A stretch of 13,763 bases of DNA from JBBKWG01 sp037968835 (GTDB taxonomy: Bacteria > Pseudomonadota > Alphaproteobacteria > Rhodobacterales > Rhodobacteraceae). Below the pieces are notes generated by a model. The model had not been told where the DNA came from. It saw only the letters and a list, made by a program, of their open reading frames with translations, and made no database searches. Location of the stretch: assembly GCA_037968835.1 (NCBI GenBank), contig JBBKWG010000055.1, positions 1 to 13,763 on the forward strand, read 5' to 3'. Both the position numbers and the translations under genes were made by a program. Shown here one piece after another: positions 13,434 through 13,763 of the stretch (position 1 is the first letter of the stretch; every line of letters begins with the position of its first letter).

Positions 13434-13763
13434 CTACAGGCCGACGAGTCGTCTGATGTCGGCCGGTGTCGCGCCCTGATCGCGAAAGGTGCGAATAGCG
13501 CGGGCGTCGTCGCGTTTGGCGAGCCGTTTGCCGTCCTCGTCGCGGATCAGGCGGTGGTGGTGGTAGGTTGGTGTCGCCAGATCGAGAAGGCGTTGCAGGA
13601 CCATGTGGATTTTTGTCGACTCGAACAGATCGCGGCCACGGACCACATCGGTGATGCCCTGTGCGGCGTCGTCGAGCACGACCGAAAGGTGGTAGCTCGT
13701 GCCCATGTCGCGGCGCGCAAGAACGACATCGCCGATGTCCCGGATCATTTCCTGATCGCTGTA
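13434..13763 (-). CDS. gluQ: Glutamyl-Q tRNA(Asp) synthetase, C-terminal part
   Basis: The last 109 codons are read leftward; the start is off the right edge. GluQRS activates glutamate and attaches it to the queuosine base at position 34 of tRNA(Asp), without needing the tRNA for activation. Visible blocks are SYHLSVVLDDAAQGITDVVR, as in the Rossmann core of class Ic synthetases, 'GRDLFESTKIHMVLQRLL', and KRLAKRDDA, which stands where glutamyl-tRNA synthetases have KMSKS. The protein ends about 22 residues later with ADIRRLVGL. It therefore lacks the anticodon-binding domain of GltX, which is what marks GluQRS. The HIGH motif lies in the missing part. Confidence 0.92.
   Translation of the reverse strand, partial: YSDQEMIRDIGDVVLARRDMGTSYHLSVVLDDAAQGITDVVRGRDLFESTKIHMVLQRLLDLATPTYHHHRLIRDEDGKRLAKRDDARAIRTFRDQGATPADIRRLVGL

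Overview
The window is high-GC, tightly packed DNA that reads as a chromosomal segment of an alphaproteobacterium, most likely in the Rhodobacterales (Roseobacter/Rhodobacter group). The evidence is a single-chain indolepyruvate:ferredoxin oxidoreductase, System I cytochrome c maturation genes (ccmE, ccmF, ccmH), a holin resembling the gene-transfer-agent (GTA) 3TM holins, and GluQRS. This placement is inferred from protein character and gene order, not from a search. I see no rRNA, tRNA, CRISPR array or insertion sequence.

Left part (1-4856): the first codons of an AEC-family transporter run leftward off the window. Next comes a leftward LysR regulator with a strong intrinsic terminator behind it. 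Divergent from the regulator is a 1140-residue fused indolepyruvate ferredoxin oxidoreductase. The 149-bp divergent region holds a perfect 8+8 bp palindrome containing a T-N11-A LysR-type box. It lies between plausible -35 and -10 elements of the oxidoreductase gene.

Middle (4889-8124), all rightward: a PlsC-like acyltransferase with unusual motifs overlaps glutamate racemase (murI). Then follow argC and ccmE, only 7 bp apart.

Cassette (8191-10091): a compact, overlapping run of five genes lies between ccmE and ccmF. They are a GH108-type N-acetylmuramidase, a GTA-type 3TM holin, a GTG-started 59-residue single-span membrane protein, a 42-residue micro-protein (ATGA-coupled to the next gene), and a 140-residue polytopic membrane protein. 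The first two form a phage-type lysis pair. No phage structural, packaging or integration genes are nearby. In Rhodobacter capsulatus the GTA endolysin and holin are known to be encoded away from the main GTA cluster, so the simplest reading is a domesticated GTA-release lysis operon. The three small downstream genes are the least described part of the window.

Right part (10161-13763): ccmF and ccmH are ATGA-coupled and complete the heme-ligation module together with ccmE. ccmF has no Shine-Dalgarno sequence and may be leaderless. A PaaG-like enoyl-CoA hydratase/isomerase follows. The 3' part of gluQ (glutamyl-Q tRNA(Asp) synthetase) converges on it and runs off the right edge. The oxidoreductase (arylpyruvate to arylacetyl-CoA) and the PaaG-like enzyme (phenylacetyl-CoA catabolism) could act in one aromatic amino acid breakdown route, though they are about 8 kb apart.
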